The notes under the pieces were generated by a model, which was given only the letters and a program-made list of their open reading frames with translations, was not told where the DNA came from and searched no databases. The translations under genes and the position numbers were made by a program. Positions 49,801-61,944 of a stretch of DNA of 64,000 nt are shown piece after piece. The DNA is from Karalla daura. Lineage: Eukaryota > Chordata > Actinopteri > Chaetodontiformes > Leiognathidae. Within the stretch, counting starts at the first letter, position 1; every line of letters begins with the position of its first letter. The stretch spans positions 24,922,562-24,986,561 of the forward strand of contig CM055197.1 in assembly GCA_029224185.1 (NCBI GenBank). Reading direction: 5' to 3'.

Positions 49801-51522
49801 CCCGACCCCGAGCGAGTGAGCCCAAACCCACGATTTGGGCTGTTTGCCGCCTCCGGGGTGGCCCACGCTCACTGGAAAAAGCAATCCCGAGGCCAGGTGG
49901 GGTCCAGGAGCTGAGATATTAACCCTCGCCGAAAGTGAAAAAAACGACCACCCCGGACCTGTCGTTTTGGCCGGGATCCCGACCCCGAGCGAGCGAGTCC
50001 AAACCCACGATTTGGGGTGTGAGCCGCCTCCGGGGTGGCCCACGCTCACTGGAAAAAGCAATCCCGAGGCCGGGTGGGGTCCAGGAGCTGAGATATTAAA
50101 ATTCGCCGAAAGTGAAAAAAACGACCACCCCGGACCTGTCGTTTTGGCCGGGATCCCGACCCTGAGCGAGCGAGTCCAAACCCACGATTTGGGGTGTGTG
50201 CCGCCTCCGGGGTGGCCCACGCTCACTGGAAAGAGCAATCCCGAGGCCGGGTGGGGTCCAGGAGCTGAGATATTAACCCTCGCCGAAAGTGAAAAAAACG
50301 ACCACCCCGGACCTGTCGTTTTGGCCGGGATCCCGACCCCGAGCGAGCGAGCCCAAACCCACGATTTGGGGTGTGAGCCGCCTCCGGGGTGGCCCACGCT
50401 CACTGGAAAGAGCAATCCCGATGCCGGGTGAGGTGCCAGAGCTGAGATATTAAAACTCGCCGAAAGTGAAAAAAACGACCACCCCGGACCTGTCGTTTTG
50501 GCCGGGATCCCGACCCCGAGCGAGTGAGCCCAAACCCACGATTTGGGCTGTTTGCCGCCTCCGGGGTGGCCCACGCTCACTGGAAAAAGCAATCCCGAGG
50601 CCGGGTGGGGTCCAGGAGCTGAGATATTAACCCTCGCCGAAAGTGAAAAAAACGACCACCCCGGACCTGTCGTTTTGCCCGGGATCCCGACCCTGAGCGA
50701 GCGAGTCCAAACCCACGATTTGGGGTGTGTGCCGCCTCCGGGGTGGCCCACGCTCACTAGAAAAAGCAATCCCGAGGCCGGGTGGGGTCCAGGAGCTGAG
50801 AAATTAAAATTCGCCGAAAGTGAAAAAAACGACCACCCCGGACCTGTCGTTTTGGCCGGGATCCCGACCCCGAGCGAGCGAGCCCAAACCCACGATTTGG
50901 GGTGTGAGCCGCCTCCGGGGTGGCCCACGCTCACTGGAAAGAGCAATCCCGATGCCGGGTGAGGTGCCAGAGCTGAGATATTAAAACTCGCCGAAAGTGA
51001 AAAAAACGACCACCCCGGACCTGTCGTTTTGGCCGGGATCCCGACCCCGAGCGAGTGAGCCCAAACCCACGATTTGGGCTGTTTGCCGCCTCCGGGGTGG
51101 CCCACGCTCACTGGAAAAAGCAATCCCGATGCCGGGTGAGGTTTCAGAGCTGAGATATTAAAACTCGCCGAAAGTGAAAAAAACGACCACCCCGGACCTG
51201 TCGTTTTGGCCGGGATCCCGACCCCGAGCGAGCGAGCCCAAACCCACGATTTGGGGTGTGTGCCGCCTCCGGGGTGGCCCACGCTCACTGGAAAGAGCAA
51301 TCCCGAGGCCGGGTGGGGTCCAGGAGCTGAGATATTAACCCTCGCCGAAAGTGAAAAAAACGACCACCCCGGACCTGTCGTTTTGGCCGGGATCCCGACC
51401 CCGAGCGAGCGAGCCCAAACCCACGATTTGGGGTGTGAGCCGCCTCCGGGGTGGCCCACGCTCACTGGAAAGAGCAATCCCGAGGCCGGGTGAGGTGCCA
51501 GAGCTGAAATCTGAACCCTCGC

Positions 51523-52056
51523 CGAAAGTGAAAAAAAACGACCACCCCGGACCTGTCGTTTTGGCCGGGATCCCGACCCCGAGCGAGCGAGCCCAAACCC
51601 ACGATTTGGGGTGTGAGCCGCCTCCGGGGTGGCCCACGCTCACTGGAAAGAGCAATCCCGATGCCGGGTGAGGTGCCAGAGCTGAAATCTGAACCCTCGC
51701 CGAAAGTGAAAAAAAACGACCACCCCGGACCTGTCGTTTTGGCCGGGATCCCGACCCCGAGCGAGCGAGCCCAAACCCACGATTTGGGGTGTGAGCCGCC
51801 TCCGGGGTGGCCCATGCTCACTGGAAAGAGCAATCCCGATGCCGGGTGAGGTGCCAGAGCTGAAATCTGAACCCTCGCCGAAAGTGAAAAAAAACGACCA
51901 CCCCGGACCTGTCGTTTTGGCCGGGATCCCGACCCCGAGCGAGCGAGCCCAAACCCACGATTTGGGGTGTGTGCCGCCTCCGGGGTGGCCCACGCTCACT
52001 GGAAAGAGCAATCCCGAGGCCGGGTGGGGTCCAGGAGCTGGGATATTAACCCTCGC
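51523..52056. repeat. Triplet of 178-bp variant monomers
   Basis: Exact counterpart, 7792 bp away, of the triplet at 43731, including the GGCCCATGCTC change in the second monomer. Confidence 0.95.
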
Positions 52057-52656
52057 CGAAAGTGAAAAAAACGACCACCCCGGACCTGTCGTTTTGGCCG
52101 GGATCCCGACCCCGAGCGAGCGAGCCCAAACCCACGATTTGGGGTGTGTGCCGCCTCCGGGGTGGCCCACGCTCACTGGAAAAAGCAATCCCGAGGCCGG
52201 GTGCGGTCCAGGAGCTGGGATATTAACCCTCGCCGAAAGTGAAAAAAACGACCACCCCGGACCTGTCGTTTTGGCCGGGATCCCGACCCCGAGCGAGTGA
52301 GCCCAAACCCACGATTTGGGCTGTTTGCCGCCTCCGGGGTGGCCCACGCTCACTGGAAAAAGCAATCCCGAGGCCGGGTGGGGTCCAGGAGCTGAGATAT
52401 TAACCCTCGCCGAAAGTGAAAAAAACGACCACCCCGGACCTGTCGCTTTGGCCGGGATCCCGACCCCGAGCGAGCGAGTCCAAACCCACGATTTGGGGTG
52501 TGAGCCGCCTCCGGGGTGGCCCACGCTCACTGGAAAAAGCAATCCCGAGGCCGGGTGGGGTCCAGGAGCTGAGATATTAAAATTCGCCGAAAGTGAAAAA
52601 AACGACCACCCCGGACCTGTCGTTTTGGCCGGGATCCCGACCCTGAGCGAGCGAGT

Positions 52657-54150
52657 CCAAACCCACGATTTGGGGTGTGAGCCGCCTCCGGGGTGGCCCA
52701 CGCTCACTGGAAAGAGCAATCCCGATGCCGGGTGAGGTGCCAGAGCTGAGATATTAAAACTCGCCGAAAGTGAAAAAAACGACCACCCCGGACCTGTCGT
52801 TTTGGCCGGGATCCCGACCCCGAGCGAGTGAGCCCAAACCCACGATTTGGGCTGTTTGCCGCCTCCGGGGTGGCCCACGCTCACTGGAAAAAGCAATCCC
52901 GAGGCCGGGTGCGGTCCAGGAGCTGGGATATTAACCCTCGCCGAAAGTGAAAAAAACGACCACCCCGGACCTGTCGTTTTGGCCGGGATCCCGACCCCGA
53001 GCGAGTGAGCCCAAACCCACGATTTGGGCTGTTTGCCGCCTCCGGGGTGGCCCACGCTCACTGGAAAAAGCAATCCCGAGGCCAGGTGGGGTCCAGGAGC
53101 TGAGATATTAACCCTCACCGAAAGTGAAAAAAACGACCACCCCGGACCTGTCGTTTTGGCCGGGATCCCGACCCCGAGCGAGCGAGTCCAAACCCACGAT
53201 TTGGGGTGTGAGCCGCCTCCGGGGTGGCCCACGCTCACTGGAAAAAGCAATCCCGAGGCCGGGTGGGGTCCAGGAGCTGAGATATTAAAATTCGCCGAAA
53301 GTGAAAAAAACGACCACCCCGGACCTGTCGTTTTGGCCGGGATCCCGACCCTGAGCGAGCGAGTCCAAACCCACGATTTGGGGTGTGTGCCGCCTCCGGG
53401 GTGGCCCACGCTCACTGGAAAGAGCAATCCCGAGGCCGGGTGGGGTCCAGGAGCTGAGATATTAACCCTCGCCGAAAGTGAAAAAAACGACCACCCCGGA
53501 CCTGTCGTTTTGGCCGGGATCCCGACCCCGAGCGAGTGAGCCCAAACCCACGATTTGGGCTGTTTGCCGCCTCCGGGGTGGCCCACGCTCACTGGAAAAA
53601 GCAATCCCGAGGCCGGGTGGGGTCCAGGAGCTGAGATATTAACCCTCGCCGAAAGTGAAAAAAACGACCACCCCGGACCTGTCGTTTTGCCCGGGATCCC
53701 GACCCTGAGCGAGCGAGTCCAAACCCACGATTTGGGGTGTGTGCCGCCTCCGGGGTGGCCCACGCTCACTAGAAAAAGCAATCCCGAGGCCGGGTGGGGT
53801 CCAGGAGCTTAGAAATTAAAATTCGCCGAAAGTGAAAAAAACGACCACCCCGGACCTGTCGTTTTGGCCGGGATCCCGACCCCGAGCGAGCGAGCCCAAA
53901 CCCACGATTTGGGGTGTGAGCCGCCTCCGGGGTGGCCCACGCTCACTGGAAAGAGCAATCCCGATGCCGGGTGAGGTGCCAGAGCTGAGATATTAAAACT
54001 CGCCGAAAGTGAAAAAAACGACCACCCCGGACCTGTCGTTTTGGCCGGGATCCCGACCCCGAGCGAGTGAGCCCAAACCCACGATTTGGGCTGTTTGCCG
54101 CCTCCGGGGTGGCCCACGCTCACTGGAAAAAGCAATCCCGAGGCCGGGTG
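52657..54150. repeat. 1239-bp (seven-monomer) tandem duplication, copy 1
   Basis: Matches 53896-55389 at an offset of 1239 bp. Two differences were seen: CCCTCACCGAAAG (about 53113) against CCCTCGCCGAAAG, and GGGGTGTGAGCC against GGGGAGTGAGCC (about 54443). The same seven-monomer spacing exists partly at 45232 and 46471 in the first 7792-bp copy. Confidence 0.8.
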
Positions 54151-55389
54151 CGGTCCAGGAGCTGGGATATTAACCCTCGCCGAAAGTGAAAAAAACGACC
54201 ACCCCGGACCTGTCGTTTTGGCCGGGATCCCGACCCCGAGCGAGTGAGCCCAAACCCACGATTTGGGCTGTTTGCCGCCTCCGGGGTGGCCCACGCTCAC
54301 TGGAAAAAGCAATCCCGAGGCCAGGTGGGGTCCAGGAGCTGAGATATTAACCCTCGCCGAAAGTGAAAAAAACGACCACCCCGGACCTGTCGTTTTGGCC
54401 GGGATCCCGACCCCGAGCGAGCGAGTCCAAACCCACGATTTGGGGAGTGAGCCGCCTCCGGGGTGGCCCACGCTCACTGGAAAAAGCAATCCCGAGGCCG
54501 GGTGGGGTCCAGGAGCTGAGATATTAAAATTCGCCGAAAGTGAAAAAAACGACCACCCCGGACCTGTCGTTTTGGCCGGGATCCCGACCCTGAGCGAGCG
54601 AGTCCAAACCCACGATTTGGGGTGTGTGCCGCCTCCGGGGTGGCCCACGCTCACTGGAAAGAGCAATCCCGAGGCCGGGTGGGGTCCAGGAGCTGAGATA
54701 TTAACCCTCGCCGAAAGTGAAAAAAACGACCACCCCGGACCTGTCGTTTTGGCCGGGATCCCGACCCCGAGCGAGTGAGCCCAAACCCACGATTTGGGCT
54801 GTTTGCCGCCTCCGGGGTGGCCCACGCTCACTGGAAAAAGCAATCCCGAGGCCGGGTGGGGTCCAGGAGCTGAGATATTAACCCTCGCCGAAAGTGAAAA
54901 AAACGACCACCCCGGACCTGTCGTTTTGCCCGGGATCCCGACCCTGAGCGAGCGAGTCCAAACCCACGATTTGGGGTGTGTGCCGCCTCCGGGGTGGCCC
55001 ACGCTCACTAGAAAAAGCAATCCCGAGGCCGGGTGGGGTCCAGGAGCTTAGAAATTAAAATTCGCCGAAAGTGAAAAAAACGACCACCCCGGACCTGTCG
55101 TTTTGGCCGGGATCCCGACCCCGAGCGAGCGAGCCCAAACCCACGATTTGGGGTGTGAGCCGCCTCCGGGGTGGCCCACGCTCACTGGAAAGAGCAATCC
55201 CGATGCCGGGTGAGGTGCCAGAGCTGAGATATTAAAACTCGCCGAAAGTGAAAAAAACGACCACCCCGGACCTGTCGTTTTGGCCGGGATCCCGACCCCG
55301 AGCGAGTGAGCCCAAACCCACGATTTGGGCTGTTTGCCGCCTCCGGGGTGGCCCACGCTCACTGGAAAAAGCAATCCCGAGGCCGGGTG
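53896..55389. repeat. 1239-bp (seven-monomer) tandem duplication, copy 2
   Basis: Counterpart of 52657-54150. It ends where GGGTGGGGTCC (55390) faces GGGTGCGGTCC (54151). It overlaps the end of the 7792-bp duplication, so the order of events could be resolved from shared variants. Confidence 0.8.
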
Positions 55390-56743
55390 GGGTCCAGGAG
55401 CTGAGATATTAACCCTCGCCGAAAGTGAAAAAAACGACCACCCCGGACCTGTCGTTTTGCCCGGGATCCCGACCCTGAGCGAGCGAGTCCAAACCCACGA
55501 TTTGGGGTGTGTGCCGCCTCCGGGGTGGCCCACGCTCACTAGAAAAAGCAATCCCGAGGCCGGGTGGGGTCCAGGAGCTGAGAAATTAAAATTCGCCGAA
55601 AGTGAAAAAAACGACCACCCCGGACCTGTCGTTTTGGCCGGGATCCCGACCCCGAGCGAGCGAGCCCAAACCCACGATTTGGGGTGTGAGCCGCCTCCGG
55701 GGTGGCCCACGCTCACTGGAAAGAGCAATCCCGATGCCGGGTGAGGTGCCAGAGCTGAGATATTAAAACTCGCCGAAAGTGAAAAAAACGACCACCCCGG
55801 ACCTGTCGTTTTGGCCGGGATCCCGACCCCGAGCGAGTGAGCCCAAACCCACGATTTGGGCTGTTTGCCGCCTCCGGGGTGGCCCACGCTCACTGGAAAA
55901 AGCAATCCCGAGGCCGGGTGCGGTCCAGGAGCTGGGATATTAACCCTCGCCGAAAGTGAAAAAAACGACCACCCCGGACCTGTCGTTTTGGCCGGGATCC
56001 CGACCCCGAGCGAGTGAGCCCAAACCCACGATTTGGGCTGTTTGCCGCCTCCGGGGTGGCCCACGCTCACTGGAAAAAGCAATCCCGAGGCCAGGTGGGG
56101 TCCAGGAGCTGAGATATTAACCCTCGCCGAAAGTGAAAAAAACGACCACCCCGGACCTGTCGTTTTGGCCGGGATCCCGACCCCGAGCGAGCGAGTCCAA
56201 ACCCACGATTTGGGGTGTGAGCCGCCTCCGGGGTGGCCCACGCTCACTGGAAAAAGCAATCCCGAGGCCGGGTGGGGTCCAGGAGCTGAGATATTAAAAT
56301 TCGCCGAAAGTGAAAAAAACGACCACCCCGGACCTGTCGTTTTGGCCGGGATCCCGACCCTGAGCGAGCGAGTCCAAACCCACGATTTGGGGTGTGTGCC
56401 GCCTCCGGGGTGGCCCACGCTCACTGGAAAGAGCAATCCCGAGGCCGGGTGGGGTCCAGGAGCTGAGATATTAACCCTCGCCGAAAGTGAAAAAAACGAC
56501 CACCCCGGACCTGTCGTTTTGGCCGGGATCCCGACCCCGAGCGAGCGAGTCCAAACCCACGATTTGGGGTGTGAGCCGCCTCCGGGGTGGCCCACGCTCA
56601 CTGGAAAGAGCAATCCCGAGGCCGGGTGAGGTTTCAGAGCTGAGAAATTAAAACTCGCCGAAAGTGAAAAAAACGACCACCCCGGACCTGTCGTTTTGGC
56701 CGGGATCCCGACCCCGAGCGAGCGAGCCCAAACCCACGATTTG
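55390..56743. repeat. 177-bp monomers between the 7792-bp and 2481-bp duplications
   Basis: Ordinary monomers of the right-hand domain. The segment at about 55325-55744 recurs at about 56918-57337, 1593 bp away (nine monomers), including the CACTAGAAAAAGC and TGCCCGGG markers. An AGCTGAGAAATTAAAACTC variant lies at about 56637-56655. No 178-bp unit is present. Confidence 0.75.
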
Positions 56744-59463
56744 GGGTGTGAGCCGCCTCCGGGGTGGCCCACGCTCACTGGAAAGAGCAATCCCGATGCC
56801 GGGTGAGGTGCCAGAGCTGAGATATTAAAACTCGCCGAAAGTGAAAAAAACGACCACCCCGGACCTGTCGTTTTGGCCGGGATCCCGACCCCGAGCGAGT
56901 GAGCCCAAACCCACGATTTGGGCTGTTTGCCGCCTCCGGGGTGGCCCACGCTCACTGGAAAAAGCAATCCCGAGGCCGGGTGGGGTCCAGGAGCTGAGAT
57001 ATTAACCCTCGCCGAAAGTGAAAAAAACGACCACCCCGGACCTGTCGTTTTGCCCGGGATCCCGACCCTGAGCGAGCGAGTCCAAACCCACGATTTGGGG
57101 TGTGTGCCGCCTCCGGGGTGGCCCACGCTCACTAGAAAAAGCAATCCCGAGGCCGGGTGGGGTCCAGGAGCTGAGAAATTAAAATTCGCCGAAAGTGAAA
57201 AAAACGACCACCCCGGACCTGTCGTTTTGGCCGGGATCCCGACCCCGAGCGAGCGAGCCCAAACCCACGATTTGGGGTGTGAGCCGCCTCCGGGGTGGCC
57301 CACGCTCACTGGAAAGAGCAATCCCGATGCCGGGTGAGGTGCCAGAGCTGAGATATTAAAACTCGCCGAAAGTGAAAAAAACGACCACCCCGGACCTGTC
57401 GTTTTGGCCGGGATCCCGACCCCGAGCGAGTGAGCCCAAACCCACGATTTGGGCTGTTTGCCGCCTCCGGGGTGGCCCACGCTCACTGGAAAAAGCAATG
57501 CCGATGCCGGGTGAGGTTTCAGAGCTGAGATATTAAAACTCGCCGAAAGTGAAAAAAACGACCACCCCGGACCTGTCGTTTTGGCCGGGATCCCGACCCC
57601 GAGCGAGCGAGCCCAAACCCACGATTTGGGGTGTGTGCCGCCTCCGGGGTGGCGCACGCTCACTGGAAAGAGCAATCCCGAGGCCGGGTGGGGTCCAGGA
57701 GCTGAGATATTAACCCTCGCCGAAAGTGAAAAAAACGACCACCCCGGACCTGTCGTTTTGGCCGGGATCCCGACCCCGAGCGAGCGAGCCCAAACCCACG
57801 ATTTGGGGTGTGAGCCGCCTCCGGGGTGGCCCACGCTCACTGGAAAGAGCAATCCCGAGGCCGGGTGAGGTGCCAGAGCTGAAATCTGAACCCTCGCCGA
57901 AAGTGAAAAAAAACGACCACCCCGGACCTGTCGTTTTGGCCGGGATCCCGACCCCGAGCGAGCGAGCCCAAACCCACGATTTGGGGTGTGAGCCGCCTCC
58001 GGGGTGGCCCACGCTCACTGGAAAGAGCAATCCCGATGCCGGGTGAGGTGCCAGAGCTGAAATCTGAACCCTCGCCGAAAGTGAAAAAAAACGACCACCC
58101 CGGACCTGTCGTTTTGGCCGGGATCCCGACCCCGAGCGAGCGAGCCCAAACCCACGATTTGGGGTGTGAGCCGCCTCCGGGGTGGCCCACGCTCACTGGA
58201 AAGAGCAATCCCGATGCCGGGTGAGGTGCCAGAGCTGAAATCTGAACCCTCGCCGAAAGTGAAAAAAAACGACCACCCCGGACCTGTCGTTTTGGCCGGG
58301 ATCCCGACCCCGAGCGAGCGAGCCCAAACCCACGATTTGGGGTGTGTGCCGCCTCCGGGGTGGCCCACGCTCACTGGAAAGAGCAATCCCGAGGCCGGGT
58401 GGGGTCCAGGAGCTGGGATATTAACCCTCGCCGAAAGTGAAAAAAACGACCACCCCGGACCTGTCGTTTTGGCCGGGATCCCGACCCCGAGCGAGCGAGC
58501 CCAAACCCACGATTTGGGGTGTGTGCCGCCTCCGGGGTGGCCCACGCTCACTGGAAAAAGCAATCCCGAGGCCGGGTGCGGTCCAGGAGCTGGGATATTA
58601 ACCCTCGCCGAAAGTGAAAAAAACGACCACCCCGGACCTGTCGTTTTGGCCGGGATCCCGACCCCGAGCGAGTGAGCCCAAACCCACGATTTGGGCTGTT
58701 TGCCGCCTCCGGGGTGGCCCACGCTCACTGGAAAAAGCAATCCCGAGGCCGGGTGGGGTCCAGGAGCTGAGATATTAACCCTCGCCGAAAGTGAAAAAAA
58801 CGACCACCCCGGACCTGTCGCTTTGGCCGGGATCCCGACCCCGAGCGAGCGAGTCCAAACCCACGATTTGGGGTGTGAGCCGCCTCCGGGGTGGCCCACG
58901 CTCACTGGAAAAAGCAATCCCGAGGCCGGGTGGGGTCCAGGAGCTGAGATATTAAAATTCGCCGAAAGTGAAAAAAACGACCACCCCGGACCTGTCGTTT
59001 TGGCCGGGATCCCGACCCTGAGCGAGCGAGTCCAAACCCACGATTTGGGGTGTGTGCCGCCTCCGGGGTGGCCCACGCTCACTGGAAAGAGCAATCCCGA
59101 GGCCGGGTGGGGTCCAGGAGCTGAGATAGTAACCCTCGCCGAAAGTGAAAAAAACGACCACCCCGGACCTGTCGTTTTGGCCGGGATCCCGACCCCGAGC
59201 GAGCGAGTCCAAACCCACGATTTTGGGTGTGAGCCGCCTCCGGGGTGGCCCACGCTCACTGGAAAGAGCAATCCCGATGCCGGGTGAGGTGCCAGAGCTG
59301 AGATATTAAAACTCGCCGAAAGTGAAAAAAACGACCACCCCGGACCTGTCGTTTTGGCCGGGATCCCGACCCCGAGCGAGTGAGCCCAAACCCACGATTT
59401 GGGCTGTTTGCCGCCTCCGGGGTGGCCCACGCTCACTGGAAAAAGCAATCCCGAGGCCGGGTG
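56744..59463. repeat. 2481-bp tandem duplication, copy 1
   Basis: Matches 59225-61944 at an offset of 2481 bp (14 monomers plus three extra A). Shared rare markers: GCAATGCCGATGCC (about 57495 and 59976), GGTGGCGCACGC (about 57648 and 60129), GAGATAGTAACCC (about 59120 and 61601) and CACGATTTTGGG (about 59216 and 61697). Copy 1 has TGCCCGGG at 57053 where copy 2 has TGGCCGGG. Confidence 0.9.
57898..58431. repeat. Triplet of 178-bp variant monomers
   Basis: 178-bp monomers start at 57898, 58076 and 58254. Here the second monomer has the ordinary GGCCCACGCTC, unlike the triplets at 43731 and 51523. Confidence 0.95.
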
Positions 59464-61944
59464 GGGTCCAGGAGCTGAGATATTAACCCTCGCCGAAAGT
59501 GAAAAAAACGACCACCCCGGACCTGTCGTTTTGGCCGGGATCCCGACCCTGAGCGAGCGAGTCCAAACCCACGATTTGGGGTGTGTGCCGCCTCCGGGGT
59601 GGCCCACGCTCACTAGAAAAAGCAATCCCGAGGCCGGGTGGGGTCCAGGAGCTGAGAAATTAAAATTCGCCGAAAGTGAAAAAAACGACCACCCCGGACC
59701 TGTCGTTTTGGCCGGGATCCCGACCCCGAGCGAGCGAGCCCAAACCCACGATTTGGGGTGTGAGCCGCCTCCGGGGTGGCCCACGCTCACTGGAAAGAGC
59801 AATCCCGATGCCGGGTGAGGTGCCAGAGCTGAGATATTAAAACTCGCCGAAAGTGAAAAAAACGACCACCCCGGACCTGTCGTTTTGGCCGGGATCCCGA
59901 CCCCGAGCGAGTGAGCCCAAACCCACGATTTGGGCTGTTTGCCGCCTCCGGGGTGGCCCACGCTCACTGGAAAAAGCAATGCCGATGCCGGGTGAGGTTT
60001 CAGAGCTGAGATATTAAAACTCGCCGAAAGTGAAAAAAACGACCACCCCGGACCTGTCGTTTTGGCCGGGATCCCGACCCCGAGCGAGCGAGCCCAAACC
60101 CACGATTTGGGGTGTGTGCCGCCTCCGGGGTGGCGCACGCTCACTGGAAAGAGCAATCCCGAGGCCGGGTGGGGTCCAGGAGCTGAGATATTAACCCTCG
60201 CCGAAAGTGAAAAAAACGACCACCCCGGACCTGTCGTTTTGGCCGGGATCCCGACCCCGAGCGAGCGAGCCCAAACCCACGATTTGGGGTGTGAGCCGCC
60301 TCCGGGGTGGCCCACGCTCACTGGAAAGAGCAATCCCGAGGCCGGGTGAGGTGCCAGAGCTGAAATCTGAACCCTCGCCGAAAGTGAAAAAAAACGACCA
60401 CCCCGGACCTGTCGTTTTGGCCGGGATCCCGACCCCGAGCGAGCGAGCCCAAACCCACGATTTGGGGTGTGAGCCGCCTCCGGGGTGGCCCACGCTCACT
60501 GGAAAGAGCAATCCCGATGCCGGGTGAGGTGCCAGAGCTGAAATCTGAACCCTCGCCGAAAGTGAAAAAAAACGACCACCCCGGACCTGTCGTTTTGGCC
60601 GGGATCCCGACCCCGAGCGAGCGAGCCCAAACCCACGATTTGGGGTGTGAGCCGCCTCCGGGGTGGCCCACGCTCACTGGAAAGAGCAATCCCGATGCCG
60701 GGTGAGGTGCCAGAGCTGAAATCTGAACCCTCGCCGAAAGTGAAAAAAAACGACCACCCCGGACCTGTCGTTTTGGCCGGGATCCCGACCCCGAGCGAGC
60801 GAGCCCAAACCCACGATTTGGGGTGTGTGCCGCCTCCGGGGTGGCCCACGCTCACTGGAAAGAGCAATCCCGAGGCCGGGTGGGGTCCAGGAGCTGGGAT
60901 ATTAACCCTCGCCGAAAGTGAAAAAAACGACCACCCCGGACCTGTCGTTTTGGCCGGGATCCCGACCCCGAGCGAGCGAGCCCAAACCCACGATTTGGGG
61001 TGTGTGCCGCCTCCGGGGTGGCCCACGCTCACTGGAAAAAGCAATCCCGAGGCCGGGTGCGGTCCAGGAGCTGGGATATTAACCCTCGCCGAAAGTGAAA
61101 AAAACGACCACCCCGGACCTGTCGTTTTGGCCGGGATCCCGACCCCGAGCGAGTGAGCCCAAACCCACGATTTGGGGTGTGTGCCGCCTCCGGGGTGGCC
61201 CACGCTCACTGGAAAAAGTAATCCCGAGGCCGGGTGGGGTCCAGGAGCTGAGATATTAACCCTCGCCGAAAGTGAAAAAAACGACCACCCCGGACCTGTC
61301 GCTTTGGCCGGGATCCCAACCCCGAGCGAGCGAGTCCAAACCCACGATTTGGGGTGTGAGCCGCCTCCGGGGTGGCCCACGCTCACTGGAAAAAGCAATC
61401 CCGAGGCCGGGTGGGGTCCAGGAGCTGAGATATTAAAATTCGCCGAAAGTGAAAAAAACGACCACCCCGGACCTGTCGTTTTGGCCGGGATCCCGACCCT
61501 GAGCGAGCGAGTCCAAACCCACGATTTGGGGTGTGTGCCGCCTCCGGGGTGGCCCACGCTCACTGGAAAGAGCAATCCCGAGGCCGGGTGGGGTCCAGGA
61601 GCTGAGATAGTAACCCTCGCCGAAAGTGAAAAAAACGACCACCCCGGACCTGTCGTTTTGGCCGGGATCCCGACCCCGAGCGAGCGAGTCCAAACCCACG
61701 ATTTTGGGTGTGAGCCGCCTCCGGGGTGGCCCACGCTCACTGGAAAGAGCAATCCCGATGCCGGGTGAGGTGCCAGAGCTGAGTGATTAAAACTCGCCGA
61801 AAGTGAAAAAAACGACCACCCCGGACCTGTCGTTTTGGCCGGGATCCCGACCCCGAGCGAGTGAGCCCAAACCCACGATTTGGGCTGTTTGCCGCCTCCG
61901 GGGTGGCCCACGCTCACTGGAAAAAGCAATCCCGAGGCCGGGTG
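59225..61944. repeat. 2481-bp tandem duplication, copy 2
   Basis: Counterpart of 56744-59463. Private changes in this copy: GGGGTGTGTGCC in place of GGGCTGTTTGCC (about 61175), AAAAAGTAATCCC (about 61210), GGGATCCCAACCCC (about 61318) and GAGCTGAGTGATTAAAAC (about 61784). Confidence 0.9.
60379..60912. repeat. Triplet of 178-bp variant monomers
   Basis: 178-bp monomers start at 60379, 60557 and 60735, the 2481-bp counterpart of the triplet at 57898. Confidence 0.95.

Larger units (their letters stand above)
46835..54660. repeat. 7792-bp tandem duplication, copy 2
   Basis: Counterpart of 39043-46868. The joint between copies lies in shared monomer sequence at about 46835-46868. The single 178-bp variant starting at 47982 matches the one at 40190, and the triplet at 51523 matches the one at 43731. 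Confidence 0.9.
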
